A stretch of 64,000 bases of DNA, from positions 12,091,512 through 12,155,511 of the forward strand of contig CM032809.1 of assembly GCA_019155185.1 (NCBI GenBank), in the 5' to 3' direction. Shown here in pieces: positions 1-12,790 of this stretch. Source of the stretch: Beaufortia kweichowensis. Taxonomy: Eukaryota > Chordata > Actinopteri > Cypriniformes > Gastromyzontidae. Numbering within the stretch: the stretch's first letter is position 1; every line of letters begins with the position of its first letter. Position numbers and translations under genes: made by a program. The notes beneath the pieces are model-generated. The model was not told where the DNA came from and searched no databases. It saw only the letters and a list, made by a program, of their open reading frames with translations.

Positions 1-38
1 TGTGGCTCTGTGGGCTTAATGATCCGCAACTGGACATA

Positions 39-64
39 TGTGTGTGTGTGTGTGTGTGTGTGTG
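39..64. repeat. (TG)13 microsatellite
   Basis: Thirteen uninterrupted TG dinucleotides, followed by AATGTGATG. Confidence 0.95.
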
Positions 65-437
65 AATGTGATGCGGAAGCAGCGGAAACCTCCTTGTTCC
101 AATTATTGCCATCATGTGACATAAAGCACCAAATGGCCTCCAGCATCACATTTTACACGTGTGAAAGACTTTGTTTTACATTTAGCCAAAGCAAATCCTC
201 TCACATGATCAGTACAACATTAATATAAAACAAACTATCATTAATAAGAAAAGATCTAATCTTGCTAATAGTTGCAAATTGTTGACCCAACGTTAACCAT
301 ACATGTACTATTCTTTCATACCGTCGCTACTGTATGTGGCCAATATTTTTCTTTTATATAATATTACAGAAAATACTGTTAATGAACCACGTTTTGTAAC
401 ATTTGAAAAAAGTCTGCATATACAATACATTACAATT

Positions 438-592
438 GCATTTTTAAAGATTGTTTATTTATTTTAGATGCTTTTGGTCACAATATAATTACAGTTACAA
501 TTGTGTTCATTCATGGTTTTGATGAGTTTACTATTATTTTAAAATGTGGAAAAAAATCTAATGAGTAAGTGTTTCCAAATTTTACTAATCTG
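438..592 (-). mobile_element. Partial Tc1/mariner-type MITE, family A copy 1
   Basis: Shares, in reverse orientation, the block with GTTTATTTATTTTAGATG, TTTTGATGAGTTTACTA and GAGTAAGTGTTTCCAAA seen in the more complete copies at 7935-8173 and 34556-34970. The outer terminal repeat is degraded here (ATCTGG where ACTGGTA is expected). Confidence 0.6.
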
Positions 593-2346
593 GCCTTACT
601 GTAAAATCTAATCTATACTGTTGTCTTAAAGTTCATGTTTTATTCCAGGTATATTCCCATACAATACCACATCTAACAGAATAGGACTTTTGTACCTTAT
701 TGCCATTTTGAAAATGAAATGCATACAGTATATTAGGCCAACACATGTTCTTGGCTGCCTTTTATGGTTCTGTATCATTTCCAGTCTCCACTAGGTAAAA
801 CCTCACATTCATCATGTCCATTGTAAAGTGTCCCTGTTCTAATGTCCAAATAAAAGCATAATTTGAGTCTCTGCATTCTGTTTTATAATTTTCACACTGA
901 CAGTAATGTAATTCAGTGACTGGCGCCATGTGCCAGTTGTCACTGTGCCAGGCGCTTTGGCACTCTGGGCTCTTAACCGTTTAGGGCATTGGCACCCGGC
1001 CTGCTTAGTCTCTCTTCGAGACGTCTCTTCATACGACGAGAAAATAAAACACAGACTGGCTCCTGAGACAAAGCTGTTTATTTCAAACCCTTTCAGAAAA
1101 GAGATTTTTTTTCACCCTTTCAAAGCAAAAGAGCCGTGCGGATCTCACTTGACCCTCAGAAGGGACTCTTGGTGTTTTCAATTTGCTTGCTATTTACCTT
1201 CCTAACCATTTGGTTCATTCAGAGAGGTGGAACAGTCGCATCTGGTAATTAGCTTCGCAGGCTAAGCCTGATTTTATCTGGCCACCACAGCCATGTCCGA
1301 TAATGCCACCCTGTTAGTTCAGTAATAAAGCATTACTCCTACACAAACGGGTGATTTATCCACTGTTACGCTAACTTTGATTTTGATAAGTAGGACATGC
1401 TGTCTTATTGGTCCTGGAACAGCATTCGTATCAGTATAAAGTCAAGATCATGGCTGATTAAAATGTATATCTCACAATGCAGCCTTGAGAAAAAGCGTCT
1501 ACCAAATGCACAAATGTGATGTAATCATCGATCTGCCATTAGTTAAAGGTTGGGGATAAGGTTTGGACTATGTTTGTTTGACAGGAATGTTGTTCAAGGA
1601 CCTACAAAACCATTGCATTTTGTGCAATTTGTGCTTAAAGTTCTTCCTTCATGTATTTAAGGACTTTGCATGAACATGGCAAAAAATGCTAATGCTACGC
1701 TAAAAACATCTTAAAGGGACAACACTAATTTTACACATGTACGTTGAGATAGACCTGTGTTGGGTGCAGTCCATCTTTGGACAGAAGGTGAGCTAAGGTC
1801 ACAGCATCAAGATCTTCTACAGCATTACAGACACTCGTTTAGCTCATCCACTTAACAACGAGTCTTAATGCAGCGCCACAGCTGCCATGAATAAACAAAG
1901 AGCAAGAGAGAACATCAAGAAGTTGAACGGTACTGATCTCAGTCAATCTGCAGTCCTTCAGAGAAGCTTTACTGCTCGCAGGGCGGCCTGGAGCGACGGC
2001 GGCAATCCATAAAAGAGAAGAAAATACACAGCGACATCACAAACTGTTTTAAGTTTGTGAGATTCTCCGCCGGGCTTATCCAAACAAGGCCATTCCAGTT
2101 ACGAGTGAGTTGAGAGAGTTTCACCCTGAGGGACTGAAGATTGGATTACACCTTAAACCGTTCTCATTCAGGGAACCTCCACGAATGGCTGTGGTTTCTG
2201 CAGAACGTACAGGGAACAGTGCGGTCTGATGGGGAAACAGTCCAGTGTGTGTTTTCTCTGAGCTTGTTGTCTTTCATCAGGCTCTAATCTGTAAAACTCT
2301 CCTCAATTTCCCACTAGGCAGCAGCCTATTAGATTACACTGATTCC
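593..2346. other. Gene-free flank, no clear feature
   Basis: Non-repetitive, moderately AT-rich sequence. The ORF at 930-1205 has no recognisable protein similarity and no splice or promoter context. The block around 1850-2120 has more balanced composition and could be regulatory, but nothing specific supports that. Confidence 0.5.
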
Positions 2347-2450
2347 TTAAAGGAATAGTTCACCCACAAATATAAAAAACTCTGCCTTTAGTTACTCACG
2401 CTCATGTGTTTCCAAGACTCTATGATTTTTGTGAAACAGAAAAGCAGAAA
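2347..2450 (+). mobile_element. Cyprinid-type TTAA inverted-repeat element, family B, left-end remnant
   Basis: Starts TTAAAGGAATAGTTCACCC, matching the left end of the complete element at 28468-28720, followed by a diverged CTCATGTG segment. No right end was recognised, so the end coordinate is approximate. Confidence 0.6.
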
Positions 2451-2754
2451 TTTTTAGCAGCAATTTCAAGCCCAAAAAGTGGTCCGTCTTGTGCGTTTTG
2501 TATATATTGTTGTGTGTTTGTTAATCTTCTGAAGCCCTATGATAGCTTTGATTTACAATCACTCTGATATTCAAGTAATTATTCACTGAAATTCTTCCCA
2601 TCAGACCTAGCTCTCCAAAACTAGTGTAAATAATTAATTTATTCTGGACTGATTCAGTTCTTGGATTCAACTCATTGATACATTGAACCAGTTGTAGTGG
2701 TTATCATCTTACTGTCAAGGACAGTTATCACTGAAGAACTATTTGAATGATGTT

Positions 2755-3015
2755 CATTATAAAAAAGCTGCTAAAGGAGGTTCGACCAGGTACTAACTCC
2801 AAGGGTGCACTTACTTTTTCCTCCAGCACTGTTAATGTTTAATGAGCGTGTTCAATAAAGACACACAATAAATTACAGTGTTATCTTTGAGTGTTATCAG
2901 CTTAATCACACTGTGTTTGTCTACTCTTGTGACTAAAATGAGATCACATTTTATGTTAAATTACTGCAGAAAACCAGTTAATTCCAAGGGGTTCACATAC
3001 TTATTCCTGCCACTG
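2755..3015 (-). mobile_element. Fish Tc1-like DNA transposon remnant
   Basis: Read on the - strand the right edge is CAGTGGCAGGAATAAG, followed by a segment reading GTATGTGAACCCCTT; fish Tc1-like elements commonly end CAGTGGCAAGAAAAAGT with that continuation (family knowledge, from memory). A TA follows at 3016-3017, as expected for TA target duplication. The inner sequence also contains AAGGGTGCACTTACTTTTTCC near 2800. No transposase ORF remains. The left boundary is approximate. An 86-codon ORF over its right half is incidental. Confidence 0.7.
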
Positions 3016-4537
3016 TATAAGTTGCACATAGTCATGGAATACTTTCTAGTTGTTTGGCATCCTTACCAACCCTACTCTCTATTCCTTGTAATACATGGAA
3101 ACATGTATGACCTGCAGAAACACATGAGTATACACTAAAGAGAAGAAAAAATACACTCTTTTTGACCACTCTTTTGTTATAATTTTAGCTTTGGTTTTCC
3201 TTGGAAGAAAATCACACGGATATGCTATTAAGTAAATGATGACAGACTCTAGATAACACAGAACCTGACTGACTTGTCTAATGTTCTTCACAGAGGACAG
3301 CTAGAAGAGATCTCAGCTCAGGGATCAATGGACTGAGAAGTACAGTCTTTTCTGAACTGATCGCTGACACACGTGTGATTTAGCAGCGAATAGTTGAGAG
3401 AAAAGCTTCTTTTTCCCTGGGCTTTAGAAGGGCAGGCCCATGGGATTATGGTCAGTGGAGTGATCAGGGTTTCAGACTGCCGTCCACGAAAAGGGGCTTG
3501 GCCCTCAGGTCACGCTCTATAGGCCATCATTTCATACTCAAATGAAGGCAGGGCGTATCAGATAACACCGAAGGACTCCAGAGCTTCCTTTAGTCCTTTA
3601 GAATTCTACTGCACGGTCTCCGACAAAAGGTTAGAAGGTCAGAGATCATTCATCACACATATCTGACACGTTGTGTCTCTGTAAAAAAAGGCCCAACTCG
3701 CATTTATCACAAAGTGGATATGGTAACTTTGCATGCGAATGCAACAAACACTTGTATCGTAATGTAAGCCTAGCTTATACAACACCCTTAAATATCTTTT
3801 AACAGCTTTGTGTCTTTCTTTTTGAGTATTTTAATGCACAGGTGGGTTTAAAAAAAAAGGTGTGGCTAGAAGACAAAGGCCCTCAGACTGTATTTATCTC
3901 GAAACGTCACATGCAAACGTTTGCTAAGTGGCATTAGCAAAGAAACAGAATGATAAGCCAAGGCATATTGTTCTTCACTAAGAATACTTAAATTTGTCTG
4001 ACATAAGCCCTCAGGTGTTGTACAACAGCCTGTTTTCCAGGGAGCGCCGTGACTATTCATCAGAACGATACCGACACACTGACAACTTTCATAACAATTT
4101 GGGTGGAAATTTTGTTTAGTTTATAGTTAACTGCCATTGATGCATCGTCTGCCATGCATGAGCTTGTGTAAACACTAGGACTAAATTGCTTAAGCTTTTA
4201 AATTCATAGCACAACAGGTTCACATTACATGTTTAGGTATGCTCATGATGTAAGCAAACTCTTACAAAGTTACAAAAATGTCTCAATGTGGCTTCAAGCA
4301 AAAAGAAGAGTCAAATGCTTTTTGAAAAGGGACTAACACTGAACAGCTGTCGGTGCAAAATAAAATCAAGTTTGTATTAAAAAGTTTCTTTTGTTGTAAA
4401 CAAAAATCCTAATTAGTGGCGCTTGTGCGAGTCTTCACAAACATGTTGTTAGATTACAATCATTTCTATTGTTTATCATAGCTCATTTAAAAAAACAGAT
4501 TTGGCTAAACTGCCTTAATGGAAAGAAGGCTCAATCT
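3016..4537. other. Gene-free flank, no clear feature
   Basis: No protein-like ORF, RNA gene or repeat recognised. Short ORFs on the - strand (3079-3291, 3866-4060) show no family resemblance. Confidence 0.5.
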
Positions 4538-4722
4538 TTTAAAAATAAAGGTGATTCTTAGAAGAACCTTTTTTGGTTCCCCAAAGAACCTTTCTGTAAC
4601 CTATTTTTTATCTTTTAAAAGTCTAAAGAACATTTTCGACTTCAGAGAAGAATGCTAAAGGTGGAACCATTCAGGCTAAAAAGGTTCTTCCACGGAACCA
4701 TGAAGCATCTTTATTTTTAAGT
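4538..4722. mobile_element. Hairpin MITE of AAGAACC/GGTTCTT type, family C copy 1
   Basis: Starts with AAAAATAAAGGTG and ends with CATCTTTATTTTTAAG, which are inverted copies of each other. The interior is made of AGAACC and GGTTC segments that can pair into a long hairpin. This architecture resembles the Angel-like inverted-repeat elements described in zebrafish; the family name is uncertain. Confidence 0.75.
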
Positions 4723-7700
4723 GTTCATTCCATTCATATCTAAAATCTTTTCATTTTCATGTGGTTGTCACACTCATTTTCATGATTTTATTCACTGCAA
4801 AACTTCACAAAAATCACCGAACCTTAAAACTGAGCTCTTTCCGAGATCAAAAAAAAGAAGAAAACAAACATCCTGTAACTTTACATTCCATTCAAAATGA
4901 GAGATTTGCCAACAGAACAGATGTTGTAGATGAGTAGTTTCCAACAGGAAGGACTCGCTCTTTCATGAAACTCTCACGCCTCGGCTGAAGGTGCTAATTA
5001 AAGAAAAACTTAAGTACTTGGCACTCCTCACACTCACAAAAGTCCTTTATTTATAAAGATTTCTAGCGCCACACGATAATCCCCATTTGTACTACAAACC
5101 AACATTGTGCTTAATGAACGACTGCCGCCGTGATCCAGGAGATATTGGCAGTCCATTAATTATTTCTGTCTTAATTGCTCTTTAATTATATGATAATCTG
5201 ATGATAATATTTGCTCACCAGCAAGCCGTAATATTCTCCATATTGTCTGACGCGTCTGGACTTTGACATACCTACGTGACAAAACACTCATTATGTACAA
5301 AGAGCACAAAGCGCTGTAAAATTAACCTCAATTTTTTCGCTCTCCTCAGAGCAGACAAAGGCTGAAATGAGCCTTGAATGCCAACAAGCCAGATGCCCTA
5401 CATCATGTTTCCCCCAAAGACGTCATCTACAGTGGAGAAAAGCGCCACATGCCCGGCCGCATTGTCTGCCGGCTCCCACAGGCCCCCCAGTGCAGTTGAA
5501 CATTACGCACGGACTATGAAGAACTGACTCAGGCTGACTCTCTCACACACACACACAAAGCCACCCGTAATGTCTGAACAGATAAAAGGCAGAATATTAT
5601 GGCGGTAGGCCGCGGTGCTCCGCCTGTTTGTCATGCAGCTGAATGGAGTTGTGGTGAGGGGAACGTTTGGCCACGCTCGTCTCGTGCCCTGCCAGGATAC
5701 ACACACACGCATCCCGCGCTTTAAAGGGATGGGTAAAGGACGGCATTCCCAGTCTATGTGTTACTTTATGACATAGAGGTACATCTAAACGGTTGCGTTG
5801 AGAAGAACCTCAAAATTTTGAGGTTTTACTAAAAACATATCATTAAAAAGGCCTTGAAGAAAGGTTTACTGCTCTTTTAAAGCTTATGAGCTTTTACTGT
5901 TTGCTTTTACTGTAGCTTATGAACTGTTTTTACAATCTCAAATATAAAAGTGCATCACTATGCTATAGAAGAACCTTTTTGGAAATATTTACTAATGTTA
6001 TATTAATGTTAACTGTCGCCTTTAGCTTTGCCTTGGTTTCAATTCTCCACCTTGGTAATATAAAGCAATGCAAAATGTAGAAGATTTCATCTCTTATTTT
6101 TTCTTTTTGAATCGGAATTTCCACATCTCTACTAGAATGAAACCATCAACAGAAACACAGCAGTTCTTTATGTTCTTCATATTATACATGTATATATATT
6201 CATATTCAATATATTCATATTGAAATCTGTTGATTTCAAAACGTAAATATCTTGGCAAAGTTCATCAGTTGAGCGTAAACGTGTGGTGTGATCTCTTCTG
6301 AAAATAGAGAAGAAGCCATCTCATTTCCATAACACAGAAGTGAAAGTGAGATTAAGAATATCTTATTAAGAATATCTCATGATGTTCAAGATGAACATTA
6401 AACACAAACAAAAATAAAACAATGTTAATTTTACTGTCATTTATAAAATACCTAAAACGAAAATTTTGAAAATATATTTAATTGTCTATACAAATAATTT
6501 TGGGTTGGTCTTATCAGACCTAAATAGTCTGTCAACTCTCTCTGTCCAATAAACTCTTTTTATTCTTTAATAAACACATATCAGAACAACAAAAATGCTT
6601 TAAACAGTACAGCCACATCTATCTAGTCATCAAAACACATCAGTGCCAGCTGACTACGCACCAATTTGGGCACATGAAAGAAAGCAGACGCACACAAAAG
6701 TGGACCTATCACCTTGCACAATGCTTGTTACAGACTGACGGCTGTTTTTCTTCTTCTTAAGTGTTTCTAGATTCCTCAAGTGGCTGTGTTTCTACTTTGA
6801 CAGCAGTCTAGTTTATATCTTCAGGTATAGACTGAGCGGTCTGTCTTATTTTCACCTCCATCCTGTCCCATTTCCCCTCTGTTAGCCCTGAGTCGCTGTG
6901 GCCGCCGGCTCTCTAATTGATAACAGCCAGCAGGGGCTCAGTCAGGGGGGCAGGCCTGACTCTTTGCCCTCAAACACCCCTGGGAGGCAACGGGCCGTGG
7001 TCCAGACCTTCCGCCATTGCCAACCACACAGACATCACCAAGCACAGACTGGCAGCTATTTACCAGCACACACGCAAATTTGATTCATACACAACGAAAC
7101 ACGATAATGAGCAGTTGCCAAGTGCTAAAAATGAAAGACAATGTTGTAGATTAAGAAGATATCTTCATGAAGAGGGTTTCGAGCAAAGTGCAAAGATCTC
7201 TGTCGCCTTCCCCTCATTCTTAATTTCCTTTCTATAGATCAGATCTCAGCTCTGTGTAATCTCCAGACACATGCAAAATGAAGGTAGATGCAGTTCATTT
7301 AGATGCGTTAGCAGGTGGAACGCTGTAGCTCAACCTGACCTCACCTTAAAAAGCACAACCTATCATCCACTTGACATCTAAATCCTTACATGAAACATGT
7401 TTCTTTAGAGCACCTGCTTTCTCAGACTAGAACAAATCATTGTAACCCAATACAGTACAACACGGGAAGTACCTGAGATGGTATTATCACTCCATTAAGA
7501 GCCGACTGGTGGATAAAGCTCCAGAAAGTGAAGTAAACAGGTTTTGTTTGGCAACTAAGTGTATGATAAATGAATTACAGTGAATGCGAGAACAAGCAAG
7601 CGTGTTGCGTGTTGTCGACCATTATTGGCTCATCCATCTTCATAGCGGTGTGGTGAGATGTAAAGCTGGTTTGTAATGTGGGCACATGACAGCACCTCTG

Positions 7701-7934
7701 AGGTATCCCAAAAGTGCATCCATTTGCAACAACCACATCAAGAAAAGTGCAGCTATCGTATTAAATTCACTTATGTAGGATGTTAGTTGTATTACACAGT
7801 ACCAGTTAAGTTTAGAACAGTTGATAAACTTCAAAAATGTTTGAAATTACTTTTGTTGACAGAAATATAATTGTGCCAAAATATTAATTTCTTAAATTGG
7901 AAAACTAAAATTTTATTTAAAAATATTTTTGAAA
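4723..7934. other. Gene-free flank with a homeobox-site-like AT block at 5095-5290
   Basis: No gene seen. At 5095-5290 a non-repetitive stretch contains several TAATT cores close together (around 5156-5190) in balanced sequence; it reads like conserved regulatory DNA but conservation was not tested. A (CA)7 run lies at 5544-5557. The two overlapping ORFs at 6898-7237 have no recognisable product. Confidence 0.4.
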
Positions 7935-8173
7935 TGAATTAATTGGACCAAATTAAAAATTGTAAATTCTAGACAAAGAGTGGCTATTTTTAAAGATAAT
8001 CAAATATAACATAGTGTTTATTTATTTTGGATGCATTTAGTCACAACATAATTCATAATTCCCACAGTTACAGTTGTGTTATTTCATGATTTTAATGAGT
8101 TTATTACTATTCTAAAATGAATGGAAAAAATCTAAACAGTGAGTAAGTGTTTCCAAACTTTTAACTGGTACTA
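7935..8173 (-). mobile_element. Tc1/mariner-type MITE, family A copy 2
   Basis: Reverse-orientation relative of the element at 34556-34970: shared TAGACAAAGAGTGGCTA and GAGTAAGTGTTTCCAAAC segments and a right edge CTTTTAACTGGTACTA followed by TA. The left part is lost or too diverged to follow. Confidence 0.7.
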
Positions 8174-8247
8174 TACATAATGTACTTTAAATTTTAAATT
8201 TAAAAAGGTAACAAGCAAACGAAAACGTGAAAACACTGACCTCACAT

Positions 8248-8310
8248 TGTTTGGGTGCTTTGGGTGGTTGCCAAGGTGTTGCTAAGATGTTCTTAGTGGC
8301 CACAAAATCT
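8248..8310. repeat. GGTTGCTA-type degenerate tandem repeat
   Basis: GGGTGGTTGCCAAGGTGTTG followed by CTAAGATGTTCTTAG. The same short phrases (GGTTGCTA, GGTGTTGCTA) recur at 15940-16050, 16850-16945 and 61840-61980. This is a degenerate repeat type common in fish introns. Confidence 0.5.
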
Positions 8311-8589
8311 AGTTCCTTAATCTTAATGCTGTATTGGTCCCTAGCTTGGTTTCCCTTTCTTCAGTGTCTTCCACCCATTTAGAAAATACTAGTTCTATGA
8401 AGTTCATAAGCAGTGCTAATTAACCAAGACCGAGTTGGACTATTTATTATGTGGCTTAATTTGTGCACAAGAAGCGTGAGTAGACTGCAGGAAGTGACTG
8501 TGGTGTGTATGTGAAGGTGCACATGCAGTGCAGACAGTAACCGTGACGGCTCAATGTAGAGGATGCTCGCTGTGGTTAAGCTGGTATTG

Positions 8590-9270
8590 TTTTGTGGGAT
8601 GTCATATCAGTTTGTTTTCTGCAGCTACTGAAACAAATCTCCCAAATCCCTCTGACTGCTGCGGGCTTCACGGGCCTACTTAACAAGGTAATTAAAACTG
8701 TCTGCCACCGTTCCCCTTAAAATTTGCATACTCCTCCTCTTGCTCTTTGTGAGGACCTTTAGATAATTCTTCCCTCCTCCTTCTGCTGAACCAGGCGAAG
8801 AATGGCTGAATCGGGAGTCATGTGACCTATGACATCATTGTTGATCTGATTGACAGTTGGAGCTGGAAAGATTTCGTTAATGACCCAGTTTAACAGTAGG
8901 CAACAGAGACCAGACAAGCAAGAGAACATTCTACACTACCGCCGTCGATCGCGCTTACAATTATAACGGGAGCTAATTAAGGAATCCAATTAATGCAGAA
9001 AGAGATTGGGGCTGGGCAGGGGAATTTCCACCGCTGCGGTTCAAATCCGTGTTGGTAATTTGGAGGGCATGGGATGCTTGAGTTTCATGGGAAATAAGGC
9101 TGGCTTATGGGAACAGTTGTCACTAATCTTCTGGATTTGTTCAAGGTGACATGCAGCAAATGAAGCTGAATTCAATCTCCCCAACGAGTCAAGAGAAGGC
9201 TTATCATTATCACATCCTCCTTATGAGTATTGGAAAAGCATAAATTGCTGAGAGGCAAAGACCACAATAC
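8590..9270. promoter_or_regulatory. Candidate conserved non-coding element
   Basis: Non-repetitive, compositionally balanced block with dense factor-like motifs: an octamer ATTTGCAT at 8722-8729, the PBX/MEIS decamer TGATTGACAG at 8847-8856, and several TAATT cores near 8970-9000. No ORF or repeat explains it. An enhancer reading is inference only. Confidence 0.3.
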
Positions 9271-10499
9271 ATCAGTCGACTGTGACCTCGTGTCTTTGCA
9301 GCTCTTTCAGATCATTGCTTTCTTCAGCGTGCTGACACTTAACAAGTGGGTCATGTTCTTGAATCAATGTACTTGTTGGTCCTAGAATAACATTCCTTTC
9401 ATTCAATCATGTTTTAGAGTTAGGCTTAGAACTGAGTCTAGGGCTTTCAACAATATTTTTAACCTGTTAACTGTCATATTGAGTACACATAACAAAATGC
9501 ACTATCCAAACTACAATGTTTTGAAATATTTTTTATTTATTTTTTCAATTTTAGGTGTTTTTATAAATGACATTAACATGTCAATATACTTATTCTTGAG
9601 TCTTGGCTTCCATCAATATATAGTTTGTCATAATTAGATTAGAATTGAAATATTAAAGTGAATAGTGAAATAAGTGTTCCTCCTAAAGAGTGGGTGACAG
9701 TTAACAGATATTTTAATTATGATTAAAAAATGTTTTAGTTTTATTTGGGATAGAGTTAAGGCTATGCTTTTTTTGTCAGCAAAGTTATTCCAGGACCAAC
9801 TAAAACACTATACTTGACAAACCCATGATAATCTAGATGTTAGAGTCATGACTTACACATAATAAATTATGGTTTAATATTAATTATTATGTAAGAGATT
9901 GTAAAAAAAGGGAATCAAATGCACAATATGACAAAACTTACAGAACTACGAGCCTTTCCCAACCCACAGTGATTTCAATGTTTTGCAAAGTCACCAATGT
10001 CCACATGTCACTGAGAGCTAGACAAAACAGCTCAGAGCCGTAAAAGGATACCATTCACCACCTGCAGGACTAAAGGAAACCCAAAACACCACCCCAATAG
10101 TGTCAAAATAAGTCTCTCTTTTTAATTAGCAAGGCAGGAACGTCCACCGTACGTCTGACATGCTCTTTTAGAGAAACTTTGTAATGAAAAGTGGGATGAA
10201 GCCAGAGGCAAAAGCAGCGAAGCACCTTAATCAGGTACATTTTGGATTGACAAGCATCTCCTGCGGCTGACAGGTTTGATGAAGGACTTGAGCAGGTTTT
10301 CTGGATTGAAATCGGAGGCCTGTGCCAGACTAGCTGTGTTATACAGTGTTGGCAGGAGGAAACAGCGTGTCATGTGTGGTGAAACGCACGCAGCTCTGGT
10401 TGCACTAGCCAGTCAGATATACAGTTACACTCGCCATGCTGAATGAAGGAAAACGACAGAGATAGACAAAAATAAAGTGAATGGACAAAACAAGATTTA

Positions 10500-10991
10500 C
10501 ACTGCATCCAAAGGTACATCAAAAAATACTGTCTGGATAATACAGTCTGGAAACTATCATGTTAGTATCACGTTTGTACCAGGTTTTCATTATACTGATA
10601 GCTCAGATGTCAATATTTGGTGTCTCTCAAAGTTTTTAAAGCATGATTTTTTTTATAGTCAGTTAAAGTGTTTTTTACAGAATTGTCACATCTATAACAG
10701 TCCATATTCCTCATGAATGAGCACATGAAAATTAAAATAAAATAACTATCTGATGTTCTTTGAACAGTCATCTCTTCTCCATTTGTTGGGTATTATTGCT
10801 TTTGGTTTGTGTATTTCAATATTTTAATAGAAATCCTACAAAGTATGTTGCCTCTCAAAAATGTGTTATTTTTTTCACATCCATAACGCATTTTTATTTT
10901 TAAAAATAGATAACTCATGTATAGACTAATATTTTGGATGTTTGGATTCTAGTAAAATAAACAGATGGTTCAATATATATTCTGTGAGAAT
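10500..10991 (+). mobile_element. Unassigned interspersed repeat X, copy 1 (3' end cut by insertion)
   Basis: Aligns by eye with 13852-14304: shared phrases include CAGAATTGTCACAT, CTATAACAGTCCATATT, AGTCATCTCTTCTC, TTTGTTGGGTATTATTGCTT and CTACAAAGTATGTT. The alignment stops at CTGTGAGAATTTCA, where the minisatellite-bearing element at 10992 begins. Start coordinate approximate. The 79-codon ORF inside has no recognised product. Confidence 0.65.
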
Positions 10992-11500
10992 TTCAGAATC
11001 AGAATCAGAAAGAACTTTATTGCCAGGAATGTTTACACATACGAGGAATTTGTTATAGTGACAGAAACTCCACAGTGTTACAGAATGACAGCGACAGGAC
11101 AAGACACAGATGATAAAAAAGAATAAAGGAATCCTATACAATATACAATATAGACAATACAAATGTACAATATAGACAATACAAAAATGTGCAATATAGA
11201 CAATGCAATGTACAATATAGACAATACAAATGTACAATATAGACAATACAAATGTACAATATAGACAATACAAATGTACAATATAGACAATACAAATGTA
11301 CAATATAGACAATACAAATGTACAATATAGACAATACAAATGTACAATATAGACAATACAAATGTACAATATAGACAATACAAATGTACAATATAGACAA
11401 TACAAATGTACAATATAGAAAAATAGTGCAAAAATAGTAGGCATAACAGTGTATAATAAGACAGTTGAATGCACATTTATGATATGTGCAAATTGAAATA
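10992..11500. mobile_element. Fish interspersed element carrying an internal minisatellite
   Basis: Left flank reads TCAGAATCAGAATCAGAAAG then AACTTTATTGCCAGGAATG and TTTACACATACGAGGAATTTG, a sequence I recall as widespread in teleost genomes. It leads into the 22-bp tandem array (11143-11419), then a short right flank with GTGCAAAAATAGT. The parent transposon class was not identified and no coding remnant is visible. Confidence 0.6.
11143..11419. repeat. 22-bp minisatellite, about 12-13 units
   Basis: Tandem units starting TACAATATAGAC and ending CAAATG. Most central units are identical; variant units sit at the left end (for example GTGCAATATAGACAATGC near 11190). The unit length of 22 is not a multiple of 3, so the same repeated protein pattern appears in all three - strand frames; these long ORFs are artefacts. 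Confidence 0.95.
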
Positions 11501-12790
11501 TAAATAAGTAGTATTAAAAGTAGGTAATGTATTTATATTATTTAATAAATTATTTTAATCATAAATTACCCAATTTATGTTGGGTGAGAATACATCTGCA
11601 AATCACATAAATGTATTGATAAGGAGCATGACATATCTCTTCAGTCTACACTCGTGGTACATCTGAACCCAAAAACTCAAAAAAAAGTCACAGCACTGCC
11701 ACGAACTAATCACGCTGTTATCAGACGTTTTAAACACTGAAATCTCGAACACGAGGAAACACGTCGCTGCGTGTTGTTTTCTCCAAAGACAGACATCTTC
11801 AGGAAGAAAGAACGTTGTCGTTTTCCTCTTATTTCACTACAGAATGCTATTAATAACATCAACCTCAACATTTCTGCGCTGGAACACATCCAGCCTGTTG
11901 TTCAGCATTTCTTTCTCAGCGAATAACCCACCAAGACTAACAAAGTGCCACGCAAATGAATGCGAACGCAAAGTCTTGTGTACACAGGAGAGAGTGTGTA
12001 AAGAGTTACTGGAGACGCAATGAATAATTCTGTAAACACAAAGCTTGTTTACGCGCAGGCTTCAGACGCGCGGGCGTGTGCGTGGAGAACGCGTATTCTC
12101 CTTGGGGCTGAGGGAATACTCTGACTGCTCTAATAAAGCCATGATTACTATCAGACTTCACAAATAACAACAACTACAAAGCAGAAATCGATTGTGACTT
12201 CACGCTTTTGTACACTTGTCTGCAACTCGCCAAAACTCCACCCCCGACAATTTACAGCTCCGCCGAGCCAAAAGCAAAAGAAGGAAACATCATAAATTAT
12301 TAATATAAAGACGGCAAAGGATATTCACTTGTACTCTTTAAATCAATTGCTTAATCTTTTAGTACCTAATCATTGGTTTTAATAGTCATTTTTGGCTGCA
12401 TTGCCCTTTTGTTTCATCATAATAAACAGACTGTTCGCTTTTATTACCCAAAACTCTCAATATAAAATAAATCTCAGAATAAAATACTATCGAATTTGCT
12501 TAATGTTCTCTGCAGTATTCTGCATTATTTTTTAGTATGTGAAACTGTATGCAATTTGAAACAATGAAATCGTCAAACAGTTGCATGCTAAAATTGTCGT
12601 CACATGACCTCATTACAGACATGTTCATTAAGTAAATCCAGTTAATATCTTTAAAATAATTACTTTGTATTTTTTCTCATTAATTTAACTGTTGGCAGTG
12701 ATTTGTGATGCTGAAAACGAAACATCAGATCATCATTTAAATACAGAAACATTTCAATGTGTCTTTGTAAGACGTATAAGACTATCTGAT
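11501..12790. other. Gene-free flank, no clear feature
   Basis: No supported gene. A stretch at 11960-12260 has more CpG (near 12050-12100) than its surroundings but no other promoter sign was seen. Confidence 0.45.

Noticed and set aside
2878..3138. 86-codon ORF
   Set aside because: Most of it lies in a Tc1-like transposon end and it has no transposase motif.
11143..11419. CRISPR-like regular repeat
   Set aside because: Units are directly adjacent with no variable spacers, and the genome is a vertebrate; it is a minisatellite.
10926..11476. Long - strand ORFs with repeating Leu/Tyr/Cys pattern in all three frames
   Set aside because: They are the 22-bp minisatellite read through; a unit not divisible by three gives the same peptide cycle in every frame.
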